NCBI RefSeq assembly: GCF_019059575.1
Contig: NW_024883109.1
Span: forward strand, 62,001 to 126,000
From: Amphibalanus amphitrite
Taxonomy: Eukaryota > Arthropoda > Thecostraca > Balanomorpha > Balanidae
Length of the DNA stretch: 64,000 nucleotides
Direction: 5' to 3'
Program-made: the position numbers and the translations under genes
Shown: positions 25,500 through 38,600 of the stretch, in pieces
How positions within the stretch are numbered: the stretch's first letter is position 1
Layout: each line of letters begins with the position of its first letter
The notes under the pieces: model-generated
The model's database searches: none
What the model saw: only the letters and a program-made list of their open reading frames with translations
Told to the model about the DNA's origin: nothing

Positions 25500-28400
25500 T
25501 TATTTTCTTAGCGCTCCTATCACAGTCGTCTTGCTGCCTTTGGGTCGTCCGCGGTTCTTAGCTACCCTTGGTGGCATGGTGAGCGTGTGCAGCTGCACGT
25601 TCCTCGCATCATGAGTTGAGATCCGAGAGGTGGATGGACCCGTGGATGGACCTGCAACGGAAGGTGGCACAGTCACCGTCCTTACGGGGGGGACCCCAAC
25701 TATGGGAGACGGGCCGATGCCGATAATCGGGGACAGGGAAACTTCCGCCCGACCAGCGTCATCACACTGTGACGGAGACTGCGACTGCGACCTGTGGACA
25801 AGCCCGGAGCCAGACGGCGCGTCAGAGGGGCCACACGGGAACACAAGATTTCTGCGAGCTGCAAGAGGCTTGGTGGCGCCGTGTGAGCCAGCCCGAGGGG
25901 CGACCACTGACGGCGACATTACCCCTGTAAAAATGCCGCGATTAGGGGTTTCCGCCGGCGATCCAGCCCACGAAGGAGACACCACTACGCGGCGTGGTGT
26001 CATTCGACCGCTGTAATCAGGCGTACGTGTTTTGGTCAGTGGCGATGGTACTGCCGGCTGATAACCCTGAGCGGTGGGACGAGAAGAGCAAGACACCTGA
26101 TCAGGAGATGGGATCTCAGCAGGTGGAGCAGCGCCAAGCCGCAGTGGACTGTCGAAAAAGCCGGCAAATATGTCAAAGTTAGGTCGCTCATCTTCTGCTG
26201 GCCTTGATCTGCTGGTTGCAGTGAGCAGAGCTCTCCCGGTCGGCTGTGACTGTCCACCTGTTGGAGAGTGGAGATCAGTCAGGTCGGCGTCGGCTACATC
26301 GCTGGGCGGTGCATCTGTGGGCAAATCAGAGTCGTTAGTTGGCACGCCATCGACTTCTTCTACGATGAGGAAGGAGCGGCGCTGCTGTAAAAAGTGGAGC
26401 ATGGTGGTAAGTTTATCCAGGAGTTGGCGGTGCTCTGCTCCGGTGAGCTCGCAGCCCACGGATGCGATCTGCGAGGTGACGTTGAGCAGCTGCCGGTACC
26501 GCTCACGCTCCGTCCGTGGAGGCTTCCCTGGTGGCAGTGAGCGGGTGGACACAGACGGAGCGAATGGTACTCGACAATCCAGCTGGGCCTCCAGGTGATC
26601 GGCAGCGAACGACAAAAGCCATTTCTGCCCCACCAGCTCCTGAGAAAATAGACACATGCCTTGCTCGAGTCGTACTGCCATGATATGGCGACAGGGCAGG
26701 CTGTAGTGCCGGTAGAAGAGGCAGTCGCACGCTGTGGAGCTAACGGCCACCCTTCCCGCCCGGTCACATGCAGTCAGCCCTCCCGGTGAGTCGACCAGTG
26801 TTACGGTGGCAGACTCCACCAGCTCGTCCTGCAAAAGAGACAAGGCAAACGAGGTTACGTGACGCTGGTATTGGTCCAGTTCGGCGAAGCGACAGCTGGT
26901 TGGTCGTTTGTTGACCTCTGCATGAATCTCCGCGTTCCTGTCGGCACGCACTGTGGTCAAGACGGTCAGGTAGGACTGAATGAAGTTTGGCAGAGTGTCG
27001 TTAGTTCTGCAGACAGACTTCATTTTGCCGTGAAGCGACTCTAGGTGGTTGTTTGTGAAGACACCAGACATGGCTGCCCCAGACAGACCTCGCACCCATT
27101 CCCCTCTAATTTCGTCCCAGTTGTCCTTAAGATATCTGTCTGTGGCAGGATGTCTGATGTCTTCACGGAGACGCCTATACTCAGTCTCGGAACTGGCGAA
27201 GACGAGCTGCTGCAGAACCCCCAGGATCCGCTCTCGCTCTCCCTTCTCCACGCTGGCGAGGTTCAGCTCTCTTCTGAAGGACTGCAGGACGTGGAAGCTG
27301 CAGAGAAACTGGTCGCAGTCCGGGAAGACGTCCTTGATGGCAGCTTTCTCCGCACGGTCCTTGTCGGTCAGCCACACCTGAAAACAGAAGTTGCAGCTCA
27401 TTAATTGACACTTGTGAAACAGCTCTTATCCTTACACCTAACCAGGCTTAGCCTCTGAACGTGATGATCGACATAAGGCAGATTTCGAATTTATTCGCCC
27501 TGCAACATGGCATAGCGCAGGGTACTAGTTGGACGATATTCTATGAAAAAAGCATAATAACGCGTGAATGCCGAAAAGTATTTGATGCATGTACCTTATA
27601 CAATATACATCTTAAGCCAGCCGAGTAACTGATCTTACATGATCAAATAGTATCAATTTGTATGACCCATTTATTCTACACGCATGTTTACTTTGGTGAT
27701 AGATGCTGCAGCTGTGTTGTGTTCCCGGAAAACACGAAGCATGGCGCCAATCATGTGAGCCGTCTCGTTGGTCACCAGGAAGACGGCGAGAGGGACGCCA
27801 CGTCCAAACGAATCTACAGTGAGAATCGTGAAGACTGGCGTCCGGATGTCCAGAAGTTTGTAGGTCGAGTCCATGAGGAGAAGGTCAGGAAACTTCTCGT
27901 AGGCGCTCCGCATCTCCTGGTCCTGAAAGAAAAGGCCGCAGACAGTACCGGCATCCTCGACGACAGTGGATGCAAATCCGCGCTCGCTCAGAATGGAAAT
28001 AGCGGCTTCCAGATCAGGTTGTCCATTTTTCGGTACGCGCAACACGTTGTTCAGGTCGTGGCGAGTAAGCACTTTCCCATACTGATCTAGCATGTGCTGG
28101 CGGATACGCTTTTTGTCAGCACCGACCCGATGGAACTGTCGGGCAACTTCCTTTTCGTCCTCCGTGAGGCGGCGGTTCTCAGGCTCGAGCATGAAACTAG
28201 CCTTGGAAACTGTGTGAGAATGCTCGAGGTTAAGTTCTTTCACCACAAGTTTCAAGGACTTGTCCAATATCACGGTGATGAGCACGGGACAGTCTAACTT
28301 CTTAGTCTTTGTGCTTCGCACACGATCGGCTTTACCGGCGTACTTCCGTCCCCCGTGAGTGCACGCCAACTTAATCAAACGATACTTCTTTTCCTCTATG

Positions 28401-28591
28401 AAAGCATCCTTGTCATCCCTGTTTGAGATTGTCTTTGAAATGTAGTGACCAGGGGACGATTGCAAGAAGCTACGAAGTGTCACTGAACTGGACTTGAAAA
28501 ATTTTGAATTTGTTTCCTTTTCCAGAACACTAATGCACGCTTCCAGATCGCCAAAAGAAGAGAAAGAGTCACCTGCCTTTAACGCGGCCAT
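25500..28591 (-). CDS. ZSWIM-like protein derived from a MULE transposase
   Basis: Two exons, 28591-27692 (300 codons from the first ATG) and 27377-25500, join in phase 0 to give ~925 residues. N-terminus: a FAR1/ZSWIM3-like zinc-binding segment (Cys of LACTHGG, Cys of LDCPVLI, EHSH). Core: RNase H-like transposase fold with D in LLLMDSTYKLLDI, D in VWLTDKDRAEK, the FLCSFHVLQSF motif and E in TNNHLESLHGK. Then a SWIM zinc finger, CDCLFYRHYSLPCRHIMAV. The C-terminal ~300 residues are Ser/Pro-rich and end near an AT-hook-like RGRPKGSK. Architecture matches ZSWIM1/3-type proteins, which descend from Mutator-like transposases; cellular role is unclear. An acceptor just before the ATG (TTTGCTGTTTCAG) implies an upstream 5' UTR exon. 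The catalytic triad looks intact and no TIRs were found nearby, so host gene versus resident element stays open. Confidence 0.85.
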
Positions 28592-28929
28592 GTCTTTGCT
28601 GTCCACAAGATGCCGGTCGTCTGAAACAGCAAAACATAAACATTAAACATGTACAGCAAAAGCAACATTCTGCGATTTGTGACATGACATCAGACATGAC
28701 AGAGACATAGCATTGATAGTGGCCGGGGGGCGGGTACACTAGCATGGAAAGCCGAAAATCAACAGGACTAGACCAGAAGCTAGGAACAGAGTCACCAGGG
28801 GCAGAGGCAGAGCCGTAATAGGGCAGCTAAAAGCATGTAGAACCAACAGTGGGTCCAAGTAAGCCAGGACCAGGGCTAAACGAAGGATCACACGGAACAA
28901 GGGGAGCGCATGGTCCCCCGGAGCATTGA

Positions 28930-31900
28930 CTGGATCACCAGGAGCAAGAGTTGGGCGGGCGGGCGGACGGACGGACGGACGGACGGAACGACCGACAGGC
29001 AGACAGTGACAGGCAGACAGACAGTGTGAGTGCCAGGGCTGTAAGAGCCGCCAGAGGCAGGGGTAGGACTACCAGGGCAGGGTTAGGGCAACTAGGGACA
29101 GAGTCAGGGAAACCAGGGCAGGGGTATGGCTAGGACCACCAGGGGCAGGGACGGGGACACCATGGACCAGGGTAGGACCACCAGAGGCAGGGATAGGGAG
29201 GGAGGGCCACCAGGGGCATGGATAGGGCCACCAGGAGCTGGGGGGGGGGGGCAATCAGGGAAAGGGTAGGGGCTAGGTCAACCAATACCCATTCGTGCAA
29301 AACTATCACCTTTAAAATTTGACCTTTTTTGACCTTTTTTGACCTCACCTTGACCAGAAAGTGACCTAAGCCGTACCTGATAGTCTTATAAACAACACCA
29401 TTGAGTTGGAAATGAAAAATTGGCCATAAAACATGCATCACACAGCCTTAGTACCTAAAGTTAGGTTCATGTGACCTGACCTGTGACCCTTGGTGACCTG
29501 ACCTGGTAATGTCAGTGACCTCTTATAGCAACATATGTACTAGGCAACTGACGCCCTATCGCTGATTCTCGACAAAATGCGTTTTCTTCGGTGTTATAGC
29601 GCATTCCCTAGATGACCCGTGAACGGTGAAACATTTCATCTTTGACCTGACCTGTGACGTCATCGGTGACCCCGAGGTCAATGAAATTTGGTTTTCCTCG
29701 ACAAATTTGACAGGCCTTTCGAACGCCGTTTGAATTTTGCGGATCCGTCCAGTAGTTTCGGAGATACGAGAGGGGGGCAAAAAATAGCCCCCCACCAGGT
29801 CGCGTTATAAACAGACCCCACCAGGGCGCGGGTTAAGGTCACCAGGGACAGGGTTAGGGCCAATAAGGGCAAGGGTAGGACTACAGGGGCAGGAGTAGGT
29901 ACTAGGGCAGCCAGGGGCATGGATAGGACCACCAGGGACAGGGATAGGGTCATAAGGAGCTAGGACAACCAGGGGCAGGGCCGCCAGGGGCAGGAGTAGG
30001 TGCTAGGGCAACCAGGGGCAGGGGTAGGACCACCAGGGACAGGGATAGGTGCTAGGGCAACCAGGGGCAGGGGTAGGACCACCAGGGGCAGGGGTAGGAC
30101 CACCAGGGACAGGGATAGGTGCTAGGGCAACCAGGGGCAGGGTAGGACCACCAGGGACAGGGAAAGGGCCATAAGGAGCTAGGGCAACCAGGGGCAGGGG
30201 TATAGTTAGGGCCACCAGGGGCAAGGGGTTAAGGCCACCAGGGACAGGGGGTTAAGGCCAACAAGGGAGGGGCAGGGATGGGCCGCCAGGGACAAGAGTG
30301 GGAGCTAGGGCAAGCAGGGGCAGGGGCAGGGATGGTGCCACCAGGGACAAGAGTGGGTCCCACCAGGCCCAGGAGCAAGGTCAGGGCCACCAAGGGCAGG
30401 GCAAGGTGCTACGTTAACCAGGGGCAGGGATAGGGCCAACAGAGGCTGGAGTAGGACCACCAGGGGCAGGAATAGGGCCACCAGGAGCTAGGGCAGCCTG
30501 GGCAAGGGTAAGGGCTAAGGAAACCAATACAGGGTTAGGGGTTCTGGCAACCAATGCAGGGTTAGAGGCTATGGCAACCAATGCAGGGTTAGGGGCTATG
30601 ACAACCAGGGGCAGGGTAAGGGCCACCAGACACATGGATAGTCCCATCAGGAGCTAGGTCAACCAGGCCAGCGGTAGGGGCTTGGGCGCCCCACCAAAGG
30701 CAGGACGAGGGCCTAGGACAGCCAGGGGCAGAGATAGGGCCACCAGGGGCAGGGGTAGGTCCACCAGTGACCAGGGGCAGGGTTAGGGCAGCCAGGGGCA
30801 GGGTTAGGGCAGCCAGGGGCAGGGTTAGGGGACAGGGACAGGGGTAGGGCAACCAGGGGCAGGGGTAGGGCAACCAGGGGCAGGGCTAGGGCAGCCAGGG
30901 GCAGGGAAACCATGGCCAGGGTAGGGCTAGGACCAGCAGTAGGTAGAGCGACCAGGGGCACGACCACTAGGGGCAGGGACGGGGACACCATGGAGCAGGG
31001 TAGGACCACCAGGAGCAGGGATAGGGCCATCAGGGGCATGGATAGGGTCACCAGGAGCTGGGGGCAATCAGGGAAAGGGTAGGGGCTAGGGCAGCCAGGG
31101 GGTGGGGGTGGGGATAGAGCTGCCATGGGCAGGAGTAGGTGCTAGGGCAACCAGGGGCATGGATAGGGTCACCAGGGGAGGAGTAGGGTACTAGGGCAAC
31201 TAGGGGCAGGGTAAGGCCATCAAAGGCAGGGAGAGGGCCTGGGACAGCCAGGGGCAGAGATAGGGCCACCAGGGGCAGGGCTAGGGCAACCAAGGGGCAC
31301 CGGGCAGGGGTAGGGCAACCAGGAGCAGGGCAGTGCTAGGGCAGCCAGGGACAGGGGCTAGGGCAGCCAGGGGCAGGGAAACCATGGCCGGGGTAGGGCT
31401 AGGACCACCAGTAGGTAGGGCAACCAGGGGCCGGAATGGGGACACCATGGAGCAGGGTACTGGGTAGGACCACCAGGAGCAGGGATAGGGCCATCGGGCC
31501 TCGGGGGCATGGATAGGGCCACCAAGAGCTGGAGGCATTCAGATTCAGGGAAAGTGTAGGGGCTAGGACAGCCAGGGGAGGGGTGGGGATAGGGCTGCCA
31601 TGGGCAAGGGTAGGGCTAGGGCAACCAGGGGCAGGGATAGGGCCACCAGGAGCTAGGACAACCAGGGCCACCAGGAGCTAGGACAACCAGGGACAGCAGT
31701 AAGGGCTAGGGCAGCCAGGGGCAGGAGTAAGACCACCAGGGGCAGGGGTAGGACCACCAGGGGCAGGGATAGGGTCACCAGGGGAGGAGTAGGGTACTAG
31801 GGCATCTATAGGCAGGGTAGGGCCACCAAAGGCAGGGCGAGGGCCTAGGACAGCCAGGGGCAGAGATAGGGCCACCAGGGGCAGGGGTAGGTCCACTAGT

Positions 31901-34080
31901 GACTAGGGGCAGGGTTAGGGCAGCCAGGGGCAGGGTTAGGGCAGCCAGGGGCAGGGTTAGGGCAGCCAGGGGCAGGGTTAGGGCAGCCAGGGGCAGGGTT
32001 AGGGCAACCAGGGGCAGGGCTAGGGCAGCCAGGGGCAGGGAAACCATGGCCAGGGTAGGGCTAGAACCAGGGGCATGACCACTAGGGGCAGGGACGGGGA
32101 CACCATGGAGCAGGGTAGGACCACCAGGAGCATGGATAGGGCCATCAGGGGCATGGATAGGGCCACCAGGAGCTGGGGGCAATCAGGGAAAGGGTAGGGG
32201 CTAGGGCAGCCAGGAGGGGGTGGGGATAGGGCTGCCATGGGCAGGAGTAGGTGCTAGGGCAACCAGGGGCAGGGATAGGGTCACCAGGGGAGTAGGGTAC
32301 TAGGGCAACTAGGGGCAGGGTAAGGCCATCAAAGGCAGGGAGAGGGCCTAGGACAGCCAGGGGCAGAGATAGGACCACCATGGGCAGGGCTAGGGCAACC
32401 AAGGGGCACCGGGCAGAGGTAGGGCAACCAGGAGCAGGGCAGTGCTAGGGCAGCCAGGGACAGGGGCTAGGGCAGCCAGGGGCAGGGAAACCATGGCCGG
32501 GGTAGGGCTAGGACCACCAGTAGGTAGGGCAACCAGGGGCCGGAATGGGGACACCATGGAGCAGAGTACGGGGTAGGACCACCAGGAGCAGGGATAGGGC
32601 CACCAGGAGCTGGAGGCATTCAGGGAAAGTGTAGGGGCTAGGACAGCCAGGGGAGGGGTGGGGATAGGGCTGCCATGGGCAAGGGTAGGGCTAGGGCAAC
32701 CAGGGGCAGGGATAGGGCCACCAGGAGCTAGGATAACCAGGGACAGCAGTATGGGCTAGGGCAACCAGGGGCAGGAGTAAGACCACCAGGGGCAGGGATA
32801 GGGTCACCAGGGGAGGAGTAGGGTACTAGGGCAGCTATGGGCAGGGTAGGGCCACCAAAGGCAGGGCGAGGGCCTAGGACAGCCAGGGTCAGAGATAGGG
32901 CCACCAGGGGCAGGGGTAGGTCCACCAGTGACTAGGAGCAGGGTTAGGGCAGCCAGGGGCAGGGTTAGGGCAGCCAGGGGCAGGGTTAGGGCAGCCAGGG
33001 GCAGGGTTAGGGCAGCCAGAGGCAGGGAAACCATGGCCAGGGTAGGGCTAGGACCAGCAGTAGGTAGGGCGACCAGGGGCACGACCACTAGGGGCAGGGA
33101 TGGGGACACCATGGAGCAGGGTAGGACCACCAGGAGCAGGGATAGGGCCATCAGGGGCATGGATAGGGCCACCAGGAGCTAGGGGCAATCAGGGAAAGGG
33201 TAGGGGCTAGGGCAGCCAAGGGGAGGGGTGGGGATAGGGCTGCCATGGGCAGGAGTAGGTGCTAGGGCAACCAGGGCCGGGGCAGGGATAGGGCCACCAG
33301 GAGCTTGGACAACCAGGGGCAGCAGTAAGGGCTAGGGCAACCAGGGGCAGGAGTAAGACCACCAGGGGCAGGGATGGGACCACCAGGGGCATGATTAGGG
33401 CCACCAGTGGCAGAGTTCGGTACACCAGGGGCACAGGGTTAAGGCCAACAAGGGCAGGGGAGAACCACCTGGGGCAGGGATGGGGCCACCAGAGACAGGA
33501 GTAGGTGCTGGGGCAACCAGGGCCAGAGGCTAGAACAACCAGGGGCAGGGATAGGACCACCACTAGAAGGGCCACCATGGGCAGGGGTAGACCAGGCAGA
33601 GGCAGGGGAGGGACCACCAGGGGCAGGGCAGGGACCAACAGGGGCAGAGCAAGGGCTGTAATGGACAGGGGTGTTGTGAGTGTCAGGAGCAGGAGTAGAT
33701 CTAGGAGCAAAGGAAGGGCCATGTGTTACAGGGCCAGGGCTGTAAGGAACTGGGATGTGAGTGCAATCACTGTATGGGTCTGAAGGGGCAAGGACAGATT
33801 TTCCAGGAGCATGGGTAAAACCAACAGGGCCAGGGGCAAGGCCACCAGGAGCAGATATGGGGCCACAAGGGCCAGGGTGTGAGTGAAATGGTCAGCAGCA
33901 CTAATGACGGAGGTTTGGCCACATCCAGGGGCAGAGGTAAATCCATCTTCCATGCGCAGGGGTTAGCTGCCGAGGGCAGGGTGAGGGTTTTTGCATGCAG
34001 AGGGGCGAGGGCAGGGGTGGGCCAACTGCCAAGCCTTGGGACTTGCAGTGGCACTGGCAAGTGGCAGGAAGGTTTATAGC
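28930..34080. repeat. 5-kb G-rich minisatellite with higher-order repeats
   Basis: The basic unit is about 15-30 bp built from ACCAGGGGCAGGGATAGGGC and GGGCAGCCAGGGGCAGGGTT. Longer blocks recur, e.g. CCATGGCCAGGGTAGGGCTA followed by GACACCATGGAGCAGGGTAG near 30911, 31381, 32046, 32490 and 33030, so there are higher-order units of several hundred bp to ~1.1 kb. An unrelated GGTCA-containing segment interrupts it at about 29281-29835. The left edge contains GGGC/GGAC microsatellites (28951-28990). Long minus-strand frames rich in Leu/Pro/Ala are products of the repeat, not genes. Confidence 0.9.
29281..29835. repeat. Dispersed GGTCA/TGACCT-rich segment inside the minisatellite
   Basis: Contains many TGACCT motifs (TTTGACCTTTTTTGACCTCA, GTGACCTGACCTG) and ends near GGGCGCGGGTTAA, like the repeats at 10541-11266 and 58770-60259. 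Its left border was not resolved. Confidence 0.5.
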
Positions 34081-34341
34081 AGCTAGAATTTGACTGGTGA
34101 ATTTGAAGATGGTTAAAGGATGCATTTTGCATTGGACATTCCAATTGTAAAAACAAGTAATACAAAGAAAGTTCTTTTTATAGTAAGGGTCAATTTTGGG
34201 AAAGTTGAATAAAATACATTAAGTGGGAGATCATTCATTTTATTAGATTAATTTTATTTTTACTACGACGCTGCAAAATATTTTAAGCCATATCAACAAA
34301 ACTATTATGAGCACACATCACTTACACATTTGGATTTTTCT

Positions 34342-34500
34342 GGGGCCCTGTTTCATGACAACACTGACCCTACCCAGGTATTGGCACTGAGGTTCCATGG
34401 AAACTAAAGCAGAATTGCCAATTTTGTTTTACATTTCCATAGAAACTGAACACCAGTGCCTGCTAGCATCGGGTAGCATAACACATTAAAACATGGCCCA
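34342..34500. mobile_element. Diverged MITE of the GGGCCCTGTTTCA family
   Basis: Starts GGGGCCCTGTTTCATGAC and ends near AACATGGCCCA. Ends and interior (GTTCCATGGAAAC) suggest an old member of the family seen at 58948, 62186 and 62708. No target duplication was resolved. Confidence 0.4.
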
Positions 34501-35059
34501 GGTGCCACACAAGGGGTGCTCCTTACAATACCTAGTCCTAGTAGGTGCTGGCAGCATGTCACTCATGGCACAGGGTTTTGATTTAGCAGTAATATTTTTA
34601 ATTGATTGTTCCGCACATATCGACTTAGGATGAAATGAATGATAGCTCAGAGAGACGAGACCACAAACTAGCTAGGTAATGCAATGCAAAGATAAGTACC
34701 AGGTGGCATCACAAAAAAAATTACGCACAGGCCATGCTGGCGTCACAGTGTAAACACCGAGCTGCCTGGATAATACTATTTTACGAGAAAGCTATCTCAT
34801 CAACTGGGCCACAAAGAAAACTGCTAGCTTACAAAAAAGCATAGCAAAATAGCAAACAAATAACACAACTTTTGTATCATAGCCTCAGCCTCCCTTGGGT
34901 CAATCAAGCCAACTGAAACTGCCTGCAATTAATTCTACATTGACATTGATCAAATGGAAGTACAGGAAGTACTTACGCTAGGAATTCAAGCATCATTTGT
35001 GTACTACACTAACCATTGTCTACAAAAATCATGCTTTCAGCAAATTGCTCACCCTCAAC

Positions 35060-35460
35060 ACTCCAGATTCACCACAGACGCCTCCAGCTCGCCAACCGGT
35101 CCCCAGCCGAACGGACGCGGAAAGACCGGCGCGCACCCCTTGTCCCGCGGCCGACGCAACCCTTTCTTTGTTAAAATTCGCGCGGGACTTTGTGCGCATG
35201 CGCAGGCCCCATTACGTCACAGACTGGACGTGATTTTAGCACGTCAAGCCGCTGGAGTAAATCTACTTCGATCTGACGTGATTTTGGTCGCATTTTCCCC
35301 TGTGCTTAAAACTACTCCAGTCCGACGTCATTTAATCCCATGCAAAGCCGTGTGTAAAACTACTCAGAACCGAGAGTTGACGTGAAATAAGCAGGTACCG
35401 GTTGGTGTGTAAATCTACTCAGAACCGACGTGAAATACACAGTCGGTGGCGTTTTGAGTA
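35060..35460. repeat. Diverged relative of the 21290-21885 repeat
   Basis: Recurring GTGTAAATCTACTCAGAACC, GACGTGAAAT and TACTTCGATCTGACGTGATT phrases match the inverted vocabulary of the 21-kb repeat. It directly precedes the giant foldback element. Confidence 0.55.
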
Positions 35461-35699
35461 ATTGTACTTCTGACTTCATAAACACGCTTCCTTCAATCAA
35501 ATGGATGCATTTTAGACAGATGTGGCGCATGTTTGCATCAAAAGCATTATAGAGTTCACGTCCATCAATTGAGCAGCAGATTGATATTCGCGAATATCAA
35601 ACTAAAAATTCGATATTCGGACGGGAAACGCAATAACTCAAGAACCAGTGAACCGATTTTGATGAAAATGCCCTCATTCGATTCCTCGTTCCTTATTGC

Positions 35700-38600
35700 A
35701 GGTTGACAGCGATTTCCAGGTCACTAGGTCATGACCTTCAAGGTCAAGGTCAAGGTCAAAGGACGGGGAACGCTCTACAGCCTAAAGTTACCGTCCGATT
35801 GGCTTGTAAATGGTCTCAATCGATTCCTCGACCCCGATTCCAGGTTGACAGCGATTTCCAGGTCACTAGGTCATGACCTTCAAGGTCAAGGTCAAGGTCA
35901 AAGGACGGGGAACGCTCTACAGCCTAAAGTTACCGTCCGATTGGCTTGTAAATGGTCTCAATCGATTCCTCGACCCCGATTCCAGGTTGACAGCAATTTC
36001 CAGGTCACTAGGTCATGACCTTCAAGGTCAAGGTCAAGGTCAAAGGACGGGGAACGCTCTACAGCCTAAAGTTACCGTCCGATTGGCTTGTAAATGGTCT
36101 CAATCGATTCCTCGACCCCGATTCCAGGTTGACAGCGATTTCCAGGTCACTAGGTCATGACCTTCAAGGTCAAGGTCAAGGTCAAAGGACGGGGAACGCT
36201 CTACAGCCTAAAGTTACCGTCCGATTGGCTTCTAAATGGTCTCAATCGATTCCTCGACCCCGATTCTAGGTTGACAGCGATTTCCAGGTCACTAGGTCAT
36301 GACCTTTAAGGTCAAGGTCAAGGTCAAAGGACGGGGAACGCTCTATAGCCTAAAGTTACCGTCCGATTGGCTTGTAAATGGTCTCAATCGATTCCTCGAC
36401 CCCGATTCCAGGTTGACAGCGATTTCCAGGTCACTAGGTCATGACCTTCAAGGTCAAGGTCAAGGTCAAAGGACGGGGAACGCTCTACAGCCTAAAGTTA
36501 CCGTCCGATTGGCTTGTTAATGGTCTCAATCGATTCCTCGACCCCGATTCCAGGTTGACAGCGATTTCCAGGTCACTAGGTCATGACCTTCAAGGTCAAG
36601 GTCAAGGTCAAAGGACGGGGAACGCTCTACAGCCTAAAGTTACCGTCCGATTGGCTTGTAAATGGTCTCAATCGATTCCTCGACCCCGATTTCAGGTTGA
36701 CAACAATTTCCGGGTCACTAGGTCATGACCTTCAAGGTCAAGGTCAAGGTTCGCGAATATCAAACTAACAATTCGATATTCGGACGGGGAACGCAATAAC
36801 TCAAGAACCAGTGAACCGATTTTGATGAAAAGACCCTCATTCGATTCCTCGTTCCTCATTGCAGGTTGACAGCGATTTCCAGGTCACTAGGTCATGACCT
36901 TCAAGGTCAAGGTCAAGGTCAAAGGACGGGGAACGCTCTACAGCCTAAAGTTACCGTCCGATTGGCTTGTAAATGGTCTCAATCGATTCCTCGACCCCGA
37001 TTCCAAGTTGACAGCGATTTCCAGGTCACTAGGTCATGACCTTCAAGGTCAAGGTCAAGGTCAAAGGACGGGGAACGCTCTACAGCCTAAAGTTACCGTC
37101 CGATTGGCTTGTAAATGGTCTCAATCGATTCCTCGACCCCGATTCCAGGTTGACAGCGATTTCCAGGTCACTAGGTCATGACCTTCAAGGTCAAGGTCAA
37201 GGTCAAAGGACGGGGAACGCTCTACAGCCTAAAGTTACCGTCCGATTGGCTTGTAAATAGTCTCAATCGATTCCTCGACCCCGATTCCAGGTTGACAGCG
37301 ATTTCCAGGTCACTAGGTCATGACCTTCAAGGTCAAGGTCAAGGTCAAAGGACGGGGAACGCTCTACAGCCTAAAGTTACCGTCCGATTGGCTTGTTAAT
37401 GGTCTCAATCGATTCCTCGACCCCGATTCCAGGTTGACAGCGATTTCCAGGTCACTCGGTAATGACCTTCAAGGTCAAGGTCAAGGTCAAAGGACGGGGA
37501 ACGCTCTACAGCCTAAAGTTACCGTCCGATTGGCTTGTAAATGTTCTCAATCGATTCCTCGACCCCGATTCCAGGTTGACAGCGATTTCCAGATCACTAG
37601 GTCATGACCTTCAAGGTCAAGGTCAAGGTCAAAGGACGGGGAACGCTCTACAGCCTAAAGTTACCGTCCGATTGGCTTGTAAATGGTCTCAATCGATTCC
37701 TCGACCCCGATTCCAGGTTGACAGCGATTTCCAGGTCACTAGGTCATGACCTTCAAGGTCAAGGTCAAGGTCAAAGGACGGGGAACGCTCTACAGCCTAA
37801 AGTTACCGTCTGATTGGCTTGTAAATGGTCTCAATCGATTCCTCGACCCCGATTCCAGGTTGACAGTGATTTCCAGGTCACTAGGTCATGACCTTCAAGG
37901 TCAAGGTCAAGGTCAAAGGACGGGGAACGCTCTACAGCCTAAAGTTACCGTCCGATTGGCTTGTAAATGGTCTCAATCGATTCCTCGACCCCGATTCCAG
38001 GTTGACAGAGATTTCCAGGTCACTAGGTCATGACCTTCAAGGTCAAGGTCAAGGTCAAAGGACGGGGAACGCTCTACAGCCTAAAGTTACCGTCCGATTG
38101 GCTTGTAAATGGTCTCAATCGATTCCTCGACCCCGATTCCAGGTTGACAGCGATTTCCAGGTCACTAGGTCATGACCTTCAAGGTCAAGGTCAAGGTCAA
38201 AGGACGGGGAACGCTCTACAGCCTAAAGTTACCGTCCGATTGGCTTGTAAATGGTCTCAATCGATTCCTCGACCCTGATTCCAGATTGACAGCGATTTCC
38301 AGGTCACTAGGTCATGACCTTCAAGGTCAAGGTCAAGGTCAAAGGACGGGGAACGCTCTACAGCCTAAAGTTACCGTCCGATTGGCTTGTAAATGGTCTC
38401 AATCGATTCCTCGACCCCGATTCCAAGTTGACAGCGATTTCCAGGTCACTAGGTCATGACCTTCAAGGTCAAGGTCAAGGTCAAAGGACGGGGAACGCTC
38501 TACAGCCTAAAGTTACCGTCCGATTGGCTTGTAAATGGTCTCAATCGATTCCTCGACCCCGATTCCAGGTTGACAGCGATTTCCAGGTCACTAGGTCATG

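Noticed and set aside
29069-33953. Leu/Pro/Ala-rich minus-strand frames such as LPLVALTLPLAAL
   Set aside because: By-products of the G-rich minisatellite; composition follows the repeat word and frames break wherever unit length changes.
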